A DNA stretch of 64,000 bases from JAAYBF01 sp963716445 (GCA_963716445.1 OY970313.1:310001-374000), one strand, 5' to 3'; shown: positions 8,735 through 17,915, numbered from the stretch's first letter. The notes: generated by a model not told the origin, from the letters alone. Made by a program: numbers and translations.

Positions 8735-8782
8735 CAATATACACGCGTGAGTACATGGCCGCCACGGTTTCGGAAACACCGT
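8735..8782. promoter_or_regulatory. Divergent tetR/mce control region with palindromes
   Basis: Contains the minus-strand -10 candidate TATATT (8735-8740), the palindrome CACGCGTG (8742-8749), and the dyad GTTTC-G-GAAAC inside ACGGTTTCGGAAACACCGT (8764-8782). The 13 bases TCGGAAACACCGT (8770-8782) recur exactly at 6192-6204 in front of the second tetR. Likely TetR operator sites. Confidence 0.45.
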
Positions 8783-8898
8783 ATTACCGGCGGCTACCGG
8801 CGCACCGGCCCGCGCCTGTCGTCACCGTGCTTGGGGACCATGGGTTCCCCCTGGCAGCGCCATACCGCGACATATACGATGCCTGGCCGTATGGAGGC

Positions 8899-8934
8899 GT
8901 TGGCTGGGGCTCGCCGGTTGGCTGGGGCTCGCCG
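8899..8934 (+). repeat. Perfect 18-bp tandem repeat in the mce leader
   Basis: GTTGGCTGGGGCTCGCCG occurs twice head-to-tail, 8899-8916 and 8917-8934, ending 26 bases before the likely TTG start of the first mce gene. A TACGAT hexamer at 8875-8880 could be a -10 box just upstream, which would place the repeat in the 5' leader. The repeat may bind a protein, affect RNA folding, or be a simple duplication. Confidence 0.6.
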
Positions 8935-8960
8935 CGGCAACGCTCTCCGTGGAGGAGACC

Positions 8961-10391
8961 TTGACTGAGCGCATAGACGAGACCCCGCGCGGAGGCGCCG
9001 GCCCAGCCGCCGTCGATCCCGCGCCGGCCGGTCGCACCGGTCGCCTGCTCGCGGGCGGCGCGCTGGCCCTCGTCGTGATCGCCCTGCTCGCGGTCTGGAT
9101 GACGCGCGACGACTCGTACGAGTACAAGCTCGTGTTCGAGAACGCGGGGCAGCTCGTGAAGGGCGACCTCGTGCGCGTGGGAGGAACTCCCGTCGGCGAG
9201 GTCAAGGCGATCGAGCTGACCGACGACGGCCGCGCGGAGATCACCGCCACGGTCTCCGCCGACTTCGCGCCGCTGCACGCCGGCACCACCGCGGTGCTGC
9301 GCTGGCAGGGCCTGATCGGCACCGCCAACCGCTTCGTCGACATCAGCCCGGCGCCGAACTTCAAGCCCGAGCTCGACGACGGGGCCGTGATCTCCGGCGA
9401 CAAGACCGAGGCGATCGTCGAGATCGACCAGCTCTTCAACACCTTCGATCCGAAGACCCGCAAGGGCCTCGACCACTTCATCCAGGGCTTCGCCGACTGG
9501 TACGCCGGCCAGGAGAAGCAGGCGAGTCAGTCGGCCAAGTACTTTCCCCCGGCGCTCGCCTCGGCGACCCGCCTCTTCCGCGAGCTGAACCGCGACAGCG
9601 AGGACTTCCAGGAGCTGCTGGTCGAGACGTCGAAGGCGATGGGCGCGATCGAGGAGCGTAGCGCCGACCTCACCGGCCTCGTCGACAACGCCGGCACGAC
9701 GGCCGCCGCGCTCAGCGCGGACACCAGCTCGCTGCGCCGCGTGCTCGTCGACCTGCCGCCCGGCCTGCGCCAGGGCAGCGAGACGTTCGCCGCGCTGCGC
9801 GGACCGGCGATCGACGATCTCGAGCGCTTCGTCGTCGAGTCCGAGCCGAGCGCCAAGGTGCTCCCCGGCTTCCTGCGCCGCTTCCGGCCGCTGGTCAGCC
9901 GGTCGGTGCCGGTCTTCACCCAGCTGCGGAAGATGTTCAACGGCCCCGGCGCCGGCAACGACCTCTACGACACGATGGTCGACCTGCCGCCGCTGGCCAA
10001 GATGGCCGACAAGGCGTTCCCGCGGGCGCAGCGGTCGCTGCGCGACTCGACGCCGATCTGGGGCTTCATCCGCCCCTACGCGCCGGACCTGACGGCCTGG
10101 CTGCGCAGCTTCGGTGGCGCGATGGCGCCCTATGACGCCAACGGCCATTACGCGCGCACCGTGCCGGTCTTCGACGCCTTCAACTTCACCGACGACGCCG
10201 AGGGCGGCCGCCTCGATCCGAAGCCGCCCGCCCAGCGCGGCGAGAGCCCCTACCTCAGCACCGGCAACCTGCGTCGCTGCCCGGGCGCGGCCGCTCCGGC
10301 TCCGGCCGACGCCTCGGCGCCGTTCGTCGACATGGGCGAGCTCGCCAACGCGGACTGCGACCCGTCGCAGACGATCGGCGGCGCGCCGTGA
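8961..10391 (+). CDS. Mce/MlaD-domain lipid transport protein, first of six
   Basis: Mce-family proteins are membrane-anchored or secreted components of lipid importers and form hexameric rings or tunnels from their MlaD domains. This one has a cytoplasmic N-terminus, one membrane segment (LLAGGALALVVIALLAVWM, about residues 26-45), an MlaD domain (about 48-130, with the conserved VRVGGTPVGEVKAIEL core) and a long helical C-terminal region ending with two cysteines. The frame opens at GTG 8949, but GGAGGAG at 8951-8957 fits a TTG start at 8961, giving 476 residues. It is first of six genes joined by four-base overlaps. No yrbE permease precedes it; the upstream neighbour is a divergent tetR. 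Confidence 0.85.
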   Translation: MTERIDETPRGGAGPAAVDPAPAGRTGRLLAGGALALVVIALLAVWMTRDDSYEYKLVFENAGQLVKGDLVRVGGTPVGEVKAIELTDDGRAEITATVSADFAPLHAGTTAVLRWQGLIGTANRFVDISPAPNFKPELDDGAVISGDKTEAIVEIDQLFNTFDPKTRKGLDHFIQGFADWYAGQEKQASQSAKYFPPALASATRLFRELNRDSEDFQELLVETSKAMGAIEERSADLTGLVDNAGTTAAALSADTSSLRRVLVDLPPGLRQGSETFAALRGPAIDDLERFVVESEPSAKVLPGFLRRFRPLVSRSVPVFTQLRKMFNGPGAGNDLYDTMVDLPPLAKMADKAFPRAQRSLRDSTPIWGFIRPYAPDLTAWLRSFGGAMAPYDANGHYARTVPVFDAFNFTDDAEGGRLDPKPPAQRGESPYLSTGNLRRCPGAAAPAPADASAPFVDMGELANADCDPSQTIGGAP

Positions 10392-11845
10392 GCGCCAGGC
10401 GCCCGAGCGCCGAGAAGGGCGACGGCGGCTGGATGAGCCGCCGCCCGGTGGCGATCGCGGTCGCGCTTGGCATCGCGGCGGGCGGCCTGCTCGGAATCGC
10501 CGCGCGCGACGACGACGACGGGGGCTACCTCGTGCGCGCCGTCTTCGACAACGGCAGCTTCGTGATCCCGGGCGAGGACGTGAAGATCGCCGGCGTGAAG
10601 GTCGGCGCGATCCACGACGTCGACCTCACCGAGGACAACAAGGCGGCCGTCGTCCTGAAGATCGACGATCCGGCCTTCGTCCCGTTCCGCAAGGACGCGC
10701 AGTGCCAGATCCGCCTGCAGTCGCTGATCGGCGAGCAGTTCATCGAGTGCGTGCCCACGCGCCCGCGCAAGGAGGGGGAGCCGCTCGCCGCCGAGCTGGC
10801 GAAGCTCGAGGACGGCCGCGGCGAGGGCCAGCACCTGCTGCCGGCGGACAACAACATCACCCCGGTCGGCGAGGACCTGCTGCGCGACATCAATCGCCTG
10901 CCGCAGCGCGAGGGGCTGCGGCTGATCGTCAACGAGCTCGGCGCGGGGCTGGCCGGCAACGGCGACCGGCTGCGCGACGCGGTGCGCCGCGCCAATCCGG
11001 CGCTCAAGGAGTTCGACGGCTTCGTGAAGGTCCTCGCCGAGCAGGACCGCCTGCTCGGCCGGCTGATCGACGAGTCCGACACCGTGCTCGCCTCGTGGGT
11101 CGAGAAGCGCAAGGAGACCGCCGGGTTCATCAGGCACTCGGGCGCGACGGCGGTCGCGGCCGCCGAGCGCGGTGACGACATCGAGCGGAACTTCCAGCGC
11201 TTCCCCGCCTTCCTGCGCGAGCTGAAGCCGACCGCCGACCGCTTCGCGGGCATGGCCGACCAGATGGCGCCGGCGCTCGACAGCCTCGACGGTCAGGCAA
11301 AGGCGATCAACGCGATGGTCGAGGGCACCGGCCCGTTCTTCGACGCGGCCACGCCGGCGCTCGTCTCGCTCGGCGACTTCGCCGACCGCGGCCGCGAGCT
11401 GTTCCCCGCGATCCGCCCGCTGGTCGGCGACCTCGCCGAGCTGGGACGGCCGCTGCGGCCGACCTCGCGCAACCTCGCGAAGCTATTCGGCAGCTTCGAC
11501 GACACGGGCGGCATCGAGGAGCTGATGCAGCTCATCTACTTCTTCACCGGCACCGTGAACGGGGTCGATACGAAGGGCCACTACGCGCGAGCGGGCCTGG
11601 TCATCAAGTGCCCTGAGCGCACGCCGCTGTCCGGAGGCTGCGAGGCGACGCTCACCAAGTACGGCGATCCCGTCAAAGCGTCCGCCGACACCAGCGGCCT
11701 GCGCCAGACGCTCCAGCGCCAGTACCCGCCGAAGGACGGCCAGGTCGTCGGCGACGACGCCGTCGTCGCGGGAGTCGACCTCAACTCCGAGGACGGCCGG
11801 CCGCTGCTCGACTACCTGCTCGGATCGACGGGAGGCGGGCAGTGA
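10388..11845 (+). CDS. Mce/MlaD-domain protein, second of six
   Basis: 485 residues from GTG 10388, overlapping the previous stop as GTGA. One membrane segment (VAIAVALGIAAGGLLGIAA, about 17-36) is followed by an MlaD domain (about 43-120, VKIAGVKVGAIHDVDL core). It also carries the RLQSLIGEQFIECVP strand and then a helical region with a Cys pair near 408-416. Role as for the neighbouring Mce subunits: part of a lipid-binding channel outside the membrane. The start is fixed by the overlap and by the short N-terminal cytoplasmic stretch. The C-terminal domain differs clearly from its neighbours, consistent with the distinct MceA-F subunits of known operons rather than with recent duplication. 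Confidence 0.85.
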   Translation: MSARRPSAEKGDGGWMSRRPVAIAVALGIAAGGLLGIAARDDDDGGYLVRAVFDNGSFVIPGEDVKIAGVKVGAIHDVDLTEDNKAAVVLKIDDPAFVPFRKDAQCQIRLQSLIGEQFIECVPTRPRKEGEPLAAELAKLEDGRGEGQHLLPADNNITPVGEDLLRDINRLPQREGLRLIVNELGAGLAGNGDRLRDAVRRANPALKEFDGFVKVLAEQDRLLGRLIDESDTVLASWVEKRKETAGFIRHSGATAVAAAERGDDIERNFQRFPAFLRELKPTADRFAGMADQMAPALDSLDGQAKAINAMVEGTGPFFDAATPALVSLGDFADRGRELFPAIRPLVGDLAELGRPLRPTSRNLAKLFGSFDDTGGIEELMQLIYFFTGTVNGVDTKGHYARAGLVIKCPERTPLSGGCEATLTKYGDPVKASADTSGLRQTLQRQYPPKDGQVVGDDAVVAGVDLNSEDGRPLLDYLLGSTGGGQ

Positions 11846-13344
11846 ACCGCCGCCGCGCCGGAACGTCGGTGCTCTCCGGCAGCCCCGTGCTCGTCGGCGC
11901 CGTCACGGTGATCGTGACGATGGTCGCCGTCTTCCTCTCGTACAACGCCAACGAGGGCCTCCCGTTCGTGCCGACCTACAGCCTCACCGCGAACGTGCCG
12001 AACGCCAACGGCCTCGTGCGCGGCAACGAGGTTCGGATGGGCGGCTCGCGGGTCGGCGTCGTCACCGACATCAAGACCGACCCGCAGGACGACGGCGACG
12101 TCGCGGCCAACCTGACGCTCGAGCTCGACGAGCGGATCATCCCGCTGCCGAAGGACTCGACGCTGATCATCCGCCCGCGCTCGGCGCTCGGCCTCAAGTA
12201 CGTCGAGGTGACGAAGGGCAAGTCCAGGCAGGGCTACCCCGAGAACTCGACGATCCCGCTCGCGGCCTCGACCACCGAGACCAAGGAGATCGACGACTTC
12301 TTCAACATGTTCGACGCGCCGACGCGCGTCGGCTCGCGCACCAACCTCGAGACCTTCGGCGCCGGCTTCGCGGGCCGCGGCGAGTCCCTCAACCGCTTCT
12401 TCGCGCAGCTCGGGCCGCTCGCCCGCAAGCTGGAGCCCGTGATGAGGAACATCAACGCTCCGCGCACCGGCTGGCGGGCCTTCTTCCCGGCGCTCGAGCA
12501 GGCGGCGTCCGAGGTCGCTCCGGTCGCCGAGGAGCAGGCCGCGCTGTTCGCCGCGATGGACACGACGTTCGGCGCCTGGGCGTCGGTCAGCGACTCGCTC
12601 CAGGAGACGATCTCCGAGGGTCCGCCCGCGCTCGAGACGGCGACTCGCGAGCTGCCCCAGCAGCGTCCGTTCCTCGCGGACAACGAGGAGCTGTTCCGCC
12701 GCTTCCGCCCGGCGTTCGCGGCGCTGGCCGACGCCGCGCCCGGGATGGCGACCGCCTTCCGCTTCGGCACGCCGGCGCTGCGGCGCTCGCCCGGCCTCAA
12801 CCGCCGGCTGACGCGCACGATCGCGACGCTCGAGAAGTTCGGCGAGGACGCGCGCGTCCCGAGCGGGCTGGCGCGCCTGACCAGCACGGTGACCCGGCTG
12901 CGGCCGACGCTGGCGTTCGCCACTCCCGCGCAGACGAGCTGCAACTACGGCACGCTGTTCTTCCGCAACCTCGCGAGCATCACCTCCGAGAGCGACGCCG
13001 TCGGCAGCTTCCTGGCCGTCAATCCGATGGCGCTCCCGCTCGCTCAACCCGGCACGACTCCCTCGAGCGAGGGCGGCCCGGCGGCCGCACCGGCCAACGG
13101 CCCGCCGCCTGGGCCCGGCCTCAGCGGGACGGACCGCAGTCTCTACCAGGACAGCTTCCTGCACTCGAACCCCTACCCGAACACGGCAGCCCCCGGGCAG
13201 CCGCTCGAGTGCGAGGCGGGCAACGAGGGCTACCGGGCTGGCGTCAACGGCGTCAACCAGCAGGCGATCGGCAACCCGGCCAACGCGACCGGCATCGTCA
13301 CCGAGCAGACGGTCCGCGTCCTCCCGAAGCGAGGCTCGCGGTGA
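11842..13344 (+). CDS. Mce/MlaD-domain protein, third of six
   Basis: 500 residues from GTG 11842 (GTGA overlap). The membrane anchor VLVGAVTVIVTMVAVFLSY lies at about 15-33. The MlaD domain at about 40-125 contains EVRMGGSRVGVVTDI. The helical domain runs to about 390, then a Pro/Gly/Ala-rich linker (APANGPPPGPGLSGT) and a short tail containing a Cys. The linker suggests an extended or flexible C-terminus. The next gene starts inside its last codon. Translated in series with the other mce genes, so the six proteins are probably made in fixed ratio for one complex. Confidence 0.85.
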   Translation: MNRRRAGTSVLSGSPVLVGAVTVIVTMVAVFLSYNANEGLPFVPTYSLTANVPNANGLVRGNEVRMGGSRVGVVTDIKTDPQDDGDVAANLTLELDERIIPLPKDSTLIIRPRSALGLKYVEVTKGKSRQGYPENSTIPLAASTTETKEIDDFFNMFDAPTRVGSRTNLETFGAGFAGRGESLNRFFAQLGPLARKLEPVMRNINAPRTGWRAFFPALEQAASEVAPVAEEQAALFAAMDTTFGAWASVSDSLQETISEGPPALETATRELPQQRPFLADNEELFRRFRPAFAALADAAPGMATAFRFGTPALRRSPGLNRRLTRTIATLEKFGEDARVPSGLARLTSTVTRLRPTLAFATPAQTSCNYGTLFFRNLASITSESDAVGSFLAVNPMALPLAQPGTTPSSEGGPAAAPANGPPPGPGLSGTDRSLYQDSFLHSNPYPNTAAPGQPLECEAGNEGYRAGVNGVNQQAIGNPANATGIVTEQTVRVLPKRGSR

Positions 13345-14915
13345 GGGCCTTCCGCCAGGGCATGTCACCGGCCCGCGCCGGCGTGATCGCGCTCCTGATC
13401 ATCATGGTCGGCGCCTGGTTCGCGTTCAGCAAGGACATCCCGTTCACGAAGACCTACACGATCCAGGCGGTCTTCAAGAACTCCAATCTCGTCGCGCCGC
13501 GGTCGCCGGTCCGGATCGCCGGCATCGACGTCGGCAAGGTGATCGAGATTGGCCGCTACAAGGACACCAACCTGTCGGTCGTCACGATGGAGATCACCGA
13601 CGACGGTCGCCCGGTGCGCGAGGACTCGACGCTGAAGATCCGCCCGCGGCTGTTCCTCGAGGGCAACTTCTTCATCGACCTCAAGCCCGGCACGCCGACC
13701 GCCGACGAGCTGCCCGACGGGGGGATGATCCCGGTCGCGCAGACCGCCACTCCGGTGCAGCTCGACCAGCTGCTCACCACGCTGCAGTCGGACACGCGCC
13801 GCTCGCTGCAGGACACGCTGATCGGCTTCGGCGAGGCGCTCGACTCCGAGCCCACGGCCGCCGACGACGCCGACCAGGATCCGGACGTGCAGGGGCTGAC
13901 CGGCGCCCAGGCGCTCAACAAGGCGATCGAGACGGCCGTCCCGGCCCTGCGCGGCGCGGCGGTCGCGAGCGACTCGCTGCGGGGAACCGAGCCGCGCGAT
14001 CTATCGCGCATGGTCAAGGGCATCGCCGGCGTCAGCCGCGGCCTGGCCCGCAACGAGAACCAGCTCAGCGAGTTCCTGACCGACTTCAACACGACGATGG
14101 CCGCGACGGCGTCGCGCGCGCCTCAGCTCGAGCAGACCGTGAAGCTGCTCGGCCCGACGGCGACGAACCTGCGCAAGGGGCTGGCGAGCATCGACGCCGC
14201 GCTGCCGCCGACCCAGGCCTTCTCGCGCGAGATCCTCCCGGGCGTCCGCGAGACGCCCGTCACCGTCGCGGCGGCGGGACCGTGGCTCGACCAGGCGCTT
14301 CCGTTCTTCGGGCCCGACGAGCTGGGCGCCTTCCTCGATGACATCTCGCCGGCGACGCGCGACCTCGCCCGCGCCACCCACAGCTCGCGCGAGTGGGTCC
14401 CGAAGGCCGACGACTTCAACCGCTGCATCACCGAGGTGATCATCCCGACCGGCAACATCAAGGTCGACGACGGCGAGTTCTCGGCGAACACCGAGAACTA
14501 CAAGGAGTTCTGGCACTCCGTTACGGGCCAGGCCGCCGAGGGCGGCGGCTTCGACGGCAACGGCCCCTACCTCCGCCTCTCGGCGCCGGGCGGCAGCCGT
14601 CCGGTCACCAGCGGCAAGACGAGCTACCAGCTCCAGTCGCTGCACGGCAACGCGACGCTGCCGCTCCAGCGCACGAGCCCGGCCTACCCGAACAAGCTTC
14701 CGCCGCTGCGCCGCGACATTGCCTGCCACGAGAACCCGGTGCCGGACGTCAACGGCCCGGGAGCGGTCGGCCCGGCAGACGGCTCGCGCGCGAACGCCGC
14801 GGCTCCGGCGGCTGCGCCGGCCGGGATCGGCGCCCAGCTCAAGCGCGACGTCGAGCGCGCCGGCGCCTCGCGACTGGTCCCCCTCCAGACTCTGGGCGAG
14901 GTGACCTCCCCGTGA
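13341..14915 (+). CDS. Mce/MlaD-domain protein, fourth of six
   Basis: 524 residues from GTG 13341, chosen because it overlaps the previous stop as GTGA. Longer readings start inside the previous gene and would be shadows. The anchor GVIALLIIMVGAWFAFS (about 14-30) is followed by the MlaD domain (about 38-120; VRIAGIDVGKVIEIGR core and LFLEGNFFIDLKPG). The helical region is long, with the DDADQDPD stretch marking an insertion around 180. The C-terminal part has a Cys pair and an Ala/Pro-rich linker (ANAAAPAAAPAGIGA), then an amphipathic tail. It is the largest of the six. Confidence 0.85.
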   Translation: MRAFRQGMSPARAGVIALLIIMVGAWFAFSKDIPFTKTYTIQAVFKNSNLVAPRSPVRIAGIDVGKVIEIGRYKDTNLSVVTMEITDDGRPVREDSTLKIRPRLFLEGNFFIDLKPGTPTADELPDGGMIPVAQTATPVQLDQLLTTLQSDTRRSLQDTLIGFGEALDSEPTAADDADQDPDVQGLTGAQALNKAIETAVPALRGAAVASDSLRGTEPRDLSRMVKGIAGVSRGLARNENQLSEFLTDFNTTMAATASRAPQLEQTVKLLGPTATNLRKGLASIDAALPPTQAFSREILPGVRETPVTVAAAGPWLDQALPFFGPDELGAFLDDISPATRDLARATHSSREWVPKADDFNRCITEVIIPTGNIKVDDGEFSANTENYKEFWHSVTGQAAEGGGFDGNGPYLRLSAPGGSRPVTSGKTSYQLQSLHGNATLPLQRTSPAYPNKLPPLRRDIACHENPVPDVNGPGAVGPADGSRANAAAPAAAPAGIGAQLKRDVERAGASRLVPLQTLGEVTSP

Positions 14916-16288
14916 ACGACGTCTTCCGCAAGGCGTTCCGCAGCAACATCAAGGCGGCGGTGGCGATGCTCGGCCTGATCGTGCTCGGCGTCGCCGTCGG
15001 CAGCTACATCCTCTCCAACCAGCGGCTGAACCCGCCCGCCTGGGTTCCGGTCGTCGGCAAGGACACCTTCGAGCTCAAGGCGGAGGTCGAGTCGGCCCAG
15101 GGCATCCTGCCGGGCCAGGGCCAGGCCGTGAACGTCTCCGGCGTCAAGGTCGGGGACATCGCGAGCGTCCACCTCGAGGACGGCCGCGCGATCGCGACGC
15201 TGCGGATCCAGGACCGCTTCTCGCGCGTCTACCCGAACGCGACGATCCTGCTGCGGCCGAAGACCGGCCTCAAGGACATGGTGGTCGAGCTCGATCCCGG
15301 CAGCCCCTCCGCGGGCGAGCCGCTCGACGACGGCGCGACGCTGGCGAACAGCTCGACCAACCCGGACGTCAACTTCGAGGAGTTCCTCGCCAGCCTCGAC
15401 AACGACACCCAGGACTACCTGCGCCTGCTGGTCGGCGACGCCGGACGGGCGCTCGGCAAGGGCGGCGGCCGCGACCTGGCGAACACCTTCCGCCGCTTCC
15501 AGCCGCTGTCGCGCGACTTCGCCAAGGCCAACCGCTACGTCGCGCAGCGGCGCGCGAAGCTCAAGCGGGTGATGCACAACTTCTCGGCGATCATGACCGA
15601 GCTCGGTGCCCACGACGACGAGCTGGCGCGGTTCGTCGGCGGCAGCGCGGCGGTCTTCCGGCGCTTCGCCAACCAGAACGAGAACCTGGCCGAGACGATC
15701 GAGCTGCTGCCCGGCGCGCTCCGCTCGGGCAACACGGCGCTCGCCAAGATCGACAGGCTCGGCCGCTCGATGGAGAGCACCTTCACCAACCTGCGTCCGA
15801 CAGCGCGCGCGCTCGGCCCGAGCCTGAGGCAGCTCCGGCCGTTCTTCGCGAAGACCCGACCGGTGATCCGGACGCAGCTCCGTCCGTTCACGCGCGAGGT
15901 GCAGCCGATCGCTCGCGAGCTGAGGCCGGCGGCGCGCGACCTCGCGAAGTCGACGCCCGACCTGATGAAGTTCACCGAGGTCTTCAACGCGCTCTTCAAC
16001 GAGCTCGCCTACGACCCGCCCGGCAAGGGTGTGGGCAAGAACGGCTACCTCTACTACCTGCCCTGGGCGAACCACAACTCGAACTCGATCATCGCCTCCC
16101 AGGACGGCATCAGCTCGCTGCGCCGGAGCCTGATCATGATCTCCTGCAGCCAGCTCAGGACGCTGGAGACGCTCTCGCAGCCGAGCCGGATCACGGGCAA
16201 GATCCGCAACCCCTACCTGGCGACGCTGATCAAGCTGCTCAACGCTCCTCGGTCGACTGAGCGCTGCGCGGCGGGGCCGACTCCATGA
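14912..16288 (+). CDS. Mce/MlaD-domain protein, fifth of six
   Basis: 458 residues from GTG 14912 (GTGA overlap with the fourth gene). The membrane segment AAVAMLGLIVLGVAVGSYI lies at about 12-30. The MlaD domain (about 50-130) has VNVSGVKVGDIASVHL. The helical domain includes a run of RPxxRxLxP motifs (about 290-340: RPTARALGPSLRQLRP and similar) that suggests a repetitive rod. No lipobox Cys is seen, although this position corresponds by order to MceE, which is a lipoprotein in mycobacteria. Membership is certain; a subunit letter would be a guess. Confidence 0.82.
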   Translation: MNDVFRKAFRSNIKAAVAMLGLIVLGVAVGSYILSNQRLNPPAWVPVVGKDTFELKAEVESAQGILPGQGQAVNVSGVKVGDIASVHLEDGRAIATLRIQDRFSRVYPNATILLRPKTGLKDMVVELDPGSPSAGEPLDDGATLANSSTNPDVNFEEFLASLDNDTQDYLRLLVGDAGRALGKGGGRDLANTFRRFQPLSRDFAKANRYVAQRRAKLKRVMHNFSAIMTELGAHDDELARFVGGSAAVFRRFANQNENLAETIELLPGALRSGNTALAKIDRLGRSMESTFTNLRPTARALGPSLRQLRPFFAKTRPVIRTQLRPFTREVQPIARELRPAARDLAKSTPDLMKFTEVFNALFNELAYDPPGKGVGKNGYLYYLPWANHNSNSIIASQDGISSLRRSLIMISCSQLRTLETLSQPSRITGKIRNPYLATLIKLLNAPRSTERCAAGPTP

Positions 16289-17784
16289 TCAAGCAGGCTC
16301 CACGTCCCTTCCAGATCTTCGCGATGGTCGCGTTCGTCATGGCGTGCGTCGGCGTGCTGCTCTACCTCTGGCTCTCGTTCGGCGGCGTCGTGCCGCTGCG
16401 CTCGGAGGGCTACCGCTTCCAGGTCCGCTTCCCCGAGGCGACGCAGCTCGCCGAGCAGTCCGACGTGCGCATCTCCGGCGTCCCCGTCGGCAAGGTGATC
16501 AAGATCGACACCGGGCCGGCCAACACGACCGAGGCGACGCTCGAGATGCGGTCGCGCTATGCGCCCGTCGCCAAGGACGCCCGCGTCATGCTGCGCCAGA
16601 AGTCGCTGCTCGGCGAGACCTACGTCGACCTCACGACCGGCAGCCGCTCGAAGGGCACGGTCGAGGACGGCGGCTTCCTCGCCGACTCGGCGGTCGCTCC
16701 GACGGTCGAGCTCGACGAGATCTTCCGCACGTTCGACGACGACACGCAGCAGGCGTTCCAGACGTGGATGCAGTCCCAGGCGGCCTCGGTCGAGGGACAC
16801 GGCGCCGACATCAACGCGCTGTTCGGCAACTTCCCCGAGTTCGCCGAGGCGAGCGACGACATCCTGACCGAGCTCAACGCGCAGTCGCGCGCGGTCAGCG
16901 GGACGATCCGCGGCACCGGCGAGTTCTTCTCGGCGATCAGCGAGCGCGACGGGCAGCTCGCCCGCTTGATCAGCGAGTCGAACCGGCTCTTCCAGGTCAC
17001 CGCCGCGCGCAACCGCGACTTCGCGGCGATCTGGGAGGAGCTGCCGCGCTTCTCGCGCGAGAGCCGCCTGACGCTGCCGCGCCTGACCCGCCTCGCCGAG
17101 AACGCCGACCCGGTCGTCAAGCAGCTCTGGCCGGTGGCCGACGAGTTCACGCCGACCTTCAGGGAGCTCGACCGCCTGAGCCCCGAGTTCGCGGGCTTCT
17201 TCAAGGGGCTCGGCCCGCTGATCACCCAGTCTCGCCGCGGCGTCCCGGCGCTCGAGAGCCTGCTGGAGGACTTCCCGCCGCTGCTCGCCGACTTCGAGCC
17301 GTTCCTGCGCAACTTCAACCCGCTGCTCGACCAGCTCGGGAGCAACCGTCGCGAGCTGACGTCGTTCTTCGCCAACGTGACCGCAACCACGACCGGTCGC
17401 AACCCGCAGCTCGCGGAGCGCAACGCCCCCAACACCGACCCGATCCACTTCCTGCGCGCTTCCTCGAGCCTGACCCCGCAGGGTCTCGCCTACTACCCGC
17501 GCGCCCTCGGGCAGACGCGCTCGAACGCCTACATGGCGCCCGGCGGCCTCGACCGCCTGGCCAGCGGCCTGCTCTCCTACGACACGCGCTCGTGCGGGAA
17601 CGGCGATCCGGCTCCGCCCGAGAAGACGGGCACTCCGGAGCTGATCGAGCTGGCCACGCTCGCCGAGCAGTTCGCCTTCCGCACCAGCGGCGGCAGCCGC
17701 GACGTCGCGCGGCCGGCCTGTGTCGGCCAGGGCGCCTACCCCGGCTTCACGACTCAGTTCCCGCGGCTCGAGCCCGAGCCCTAG
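16285..17784 (+). CDS. Mce/MlaD-domain protein, sixth of six
   Basis: 499 residues from ATG 16285 (ATGA overlap). The membrane anchor IFAMVAFVMACVGVLLYLWL lies at about 10-29. The MlaD domain (about 40-125) contains VRISGVPVGKVIKIDT and LRQKSLLGETYVDLTTG. A helical domain and a C-terminal region with two Cys follow. It closes the operon: 80 bases after the stop comes a hairpin and then a new promoter. No mceG-type ATPase or permease follows. The partner YrbE/MlaE permease must be encoded elsewhere if this is a functional transporter. Confidence 0.85.
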   Translation: MIKQAPRPFQIFAMVAFVMACVGVLLYLWLSFGGVVPLRSEGYRFQVRFPEATQLAEQSDVRISGVPVGKVIKIDTGPANTTEATLEMRSRYAPVAKDARVMLRQKSLLGETYVDLTTGSRSKGTVEDGGFLADSAVAPTVELDEIFRTFDDDTQQAFQTWMQSQAASVEGHGADINALFGNFPEFAEASDDILTELNAQSRAVSGTIRGTGEFFSAISERDGQLARLISESNRLFQVTAARNRDFAAIWEELPRFSRESRLTLPRLTRLAENADPVVKQLWPVADEFTPTFRELDRLSPEFAGFFKGLGPLITQSRRGVPALESLLEDFPPLLADFEPFLRNFNPLLDQLGSNRRELTSFFANVTATTTGRNPQLAERNAPNTDPIHFLRASSSLTPQGLAYYPRALGQTRSNAYMAPGGLDRLASGLLSYDTRSCGNGDPAPPEKTGTPELIELATLAEQFAFRTSGGSRDVARPACVGQGAYPGFTTQFPRLEPEP

Positions 17785-17863
17785 TCGCTGCCGTCCGTCC
17801 TCGGAAGTCGGCTGACGGGCGCCACGCGGTCCGCCCCGGACTCCGTGTACGAGCAGGGATTTT

Positions 17864-17880
17864 TTGGCCGTTTCGGCCAA
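17864..17880 (+). terminator. Hairpin ending the mce operon
   Basis: Perfect stem TTGGCCG / CGGCCAA with a TTT loop, 80 bases after the last mce stop. Six T precede it and a T-containing stretch (TTGACTTTAG) follows. The 3' edge touches the -35 box of the next promoter. Confidence 0.5.
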
Positions 17881-17909
17881 TTGACTTTAGGAATGGCGGC
17901 GTTTACGAT
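17881..17909 (+). promoter_or_regulatory. Near-consensus housekeeping promoter
   Basis: TTGACT (17881-17886) and TACGAT (17904-17909) are spaced by exactly 17 bases, the best sigma-70-type promoter noticed in the window. Transcription would begin near 17916 and run towards pdxH, whose coding start is about 207 bases further on. Confidence 0.65.
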
Positions 17910-17915
17910 CCGCCT

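Noticed and set aside
8784..10148. 454-residue minus-strand reading across the mce start
   Set aside because: Antisense of an Mce gene with a clear MlaD domain on the plus strand.
11812..13368. 518-residue minus-strand reading
   Set aside because: Antisense shadow of the third mce gene.
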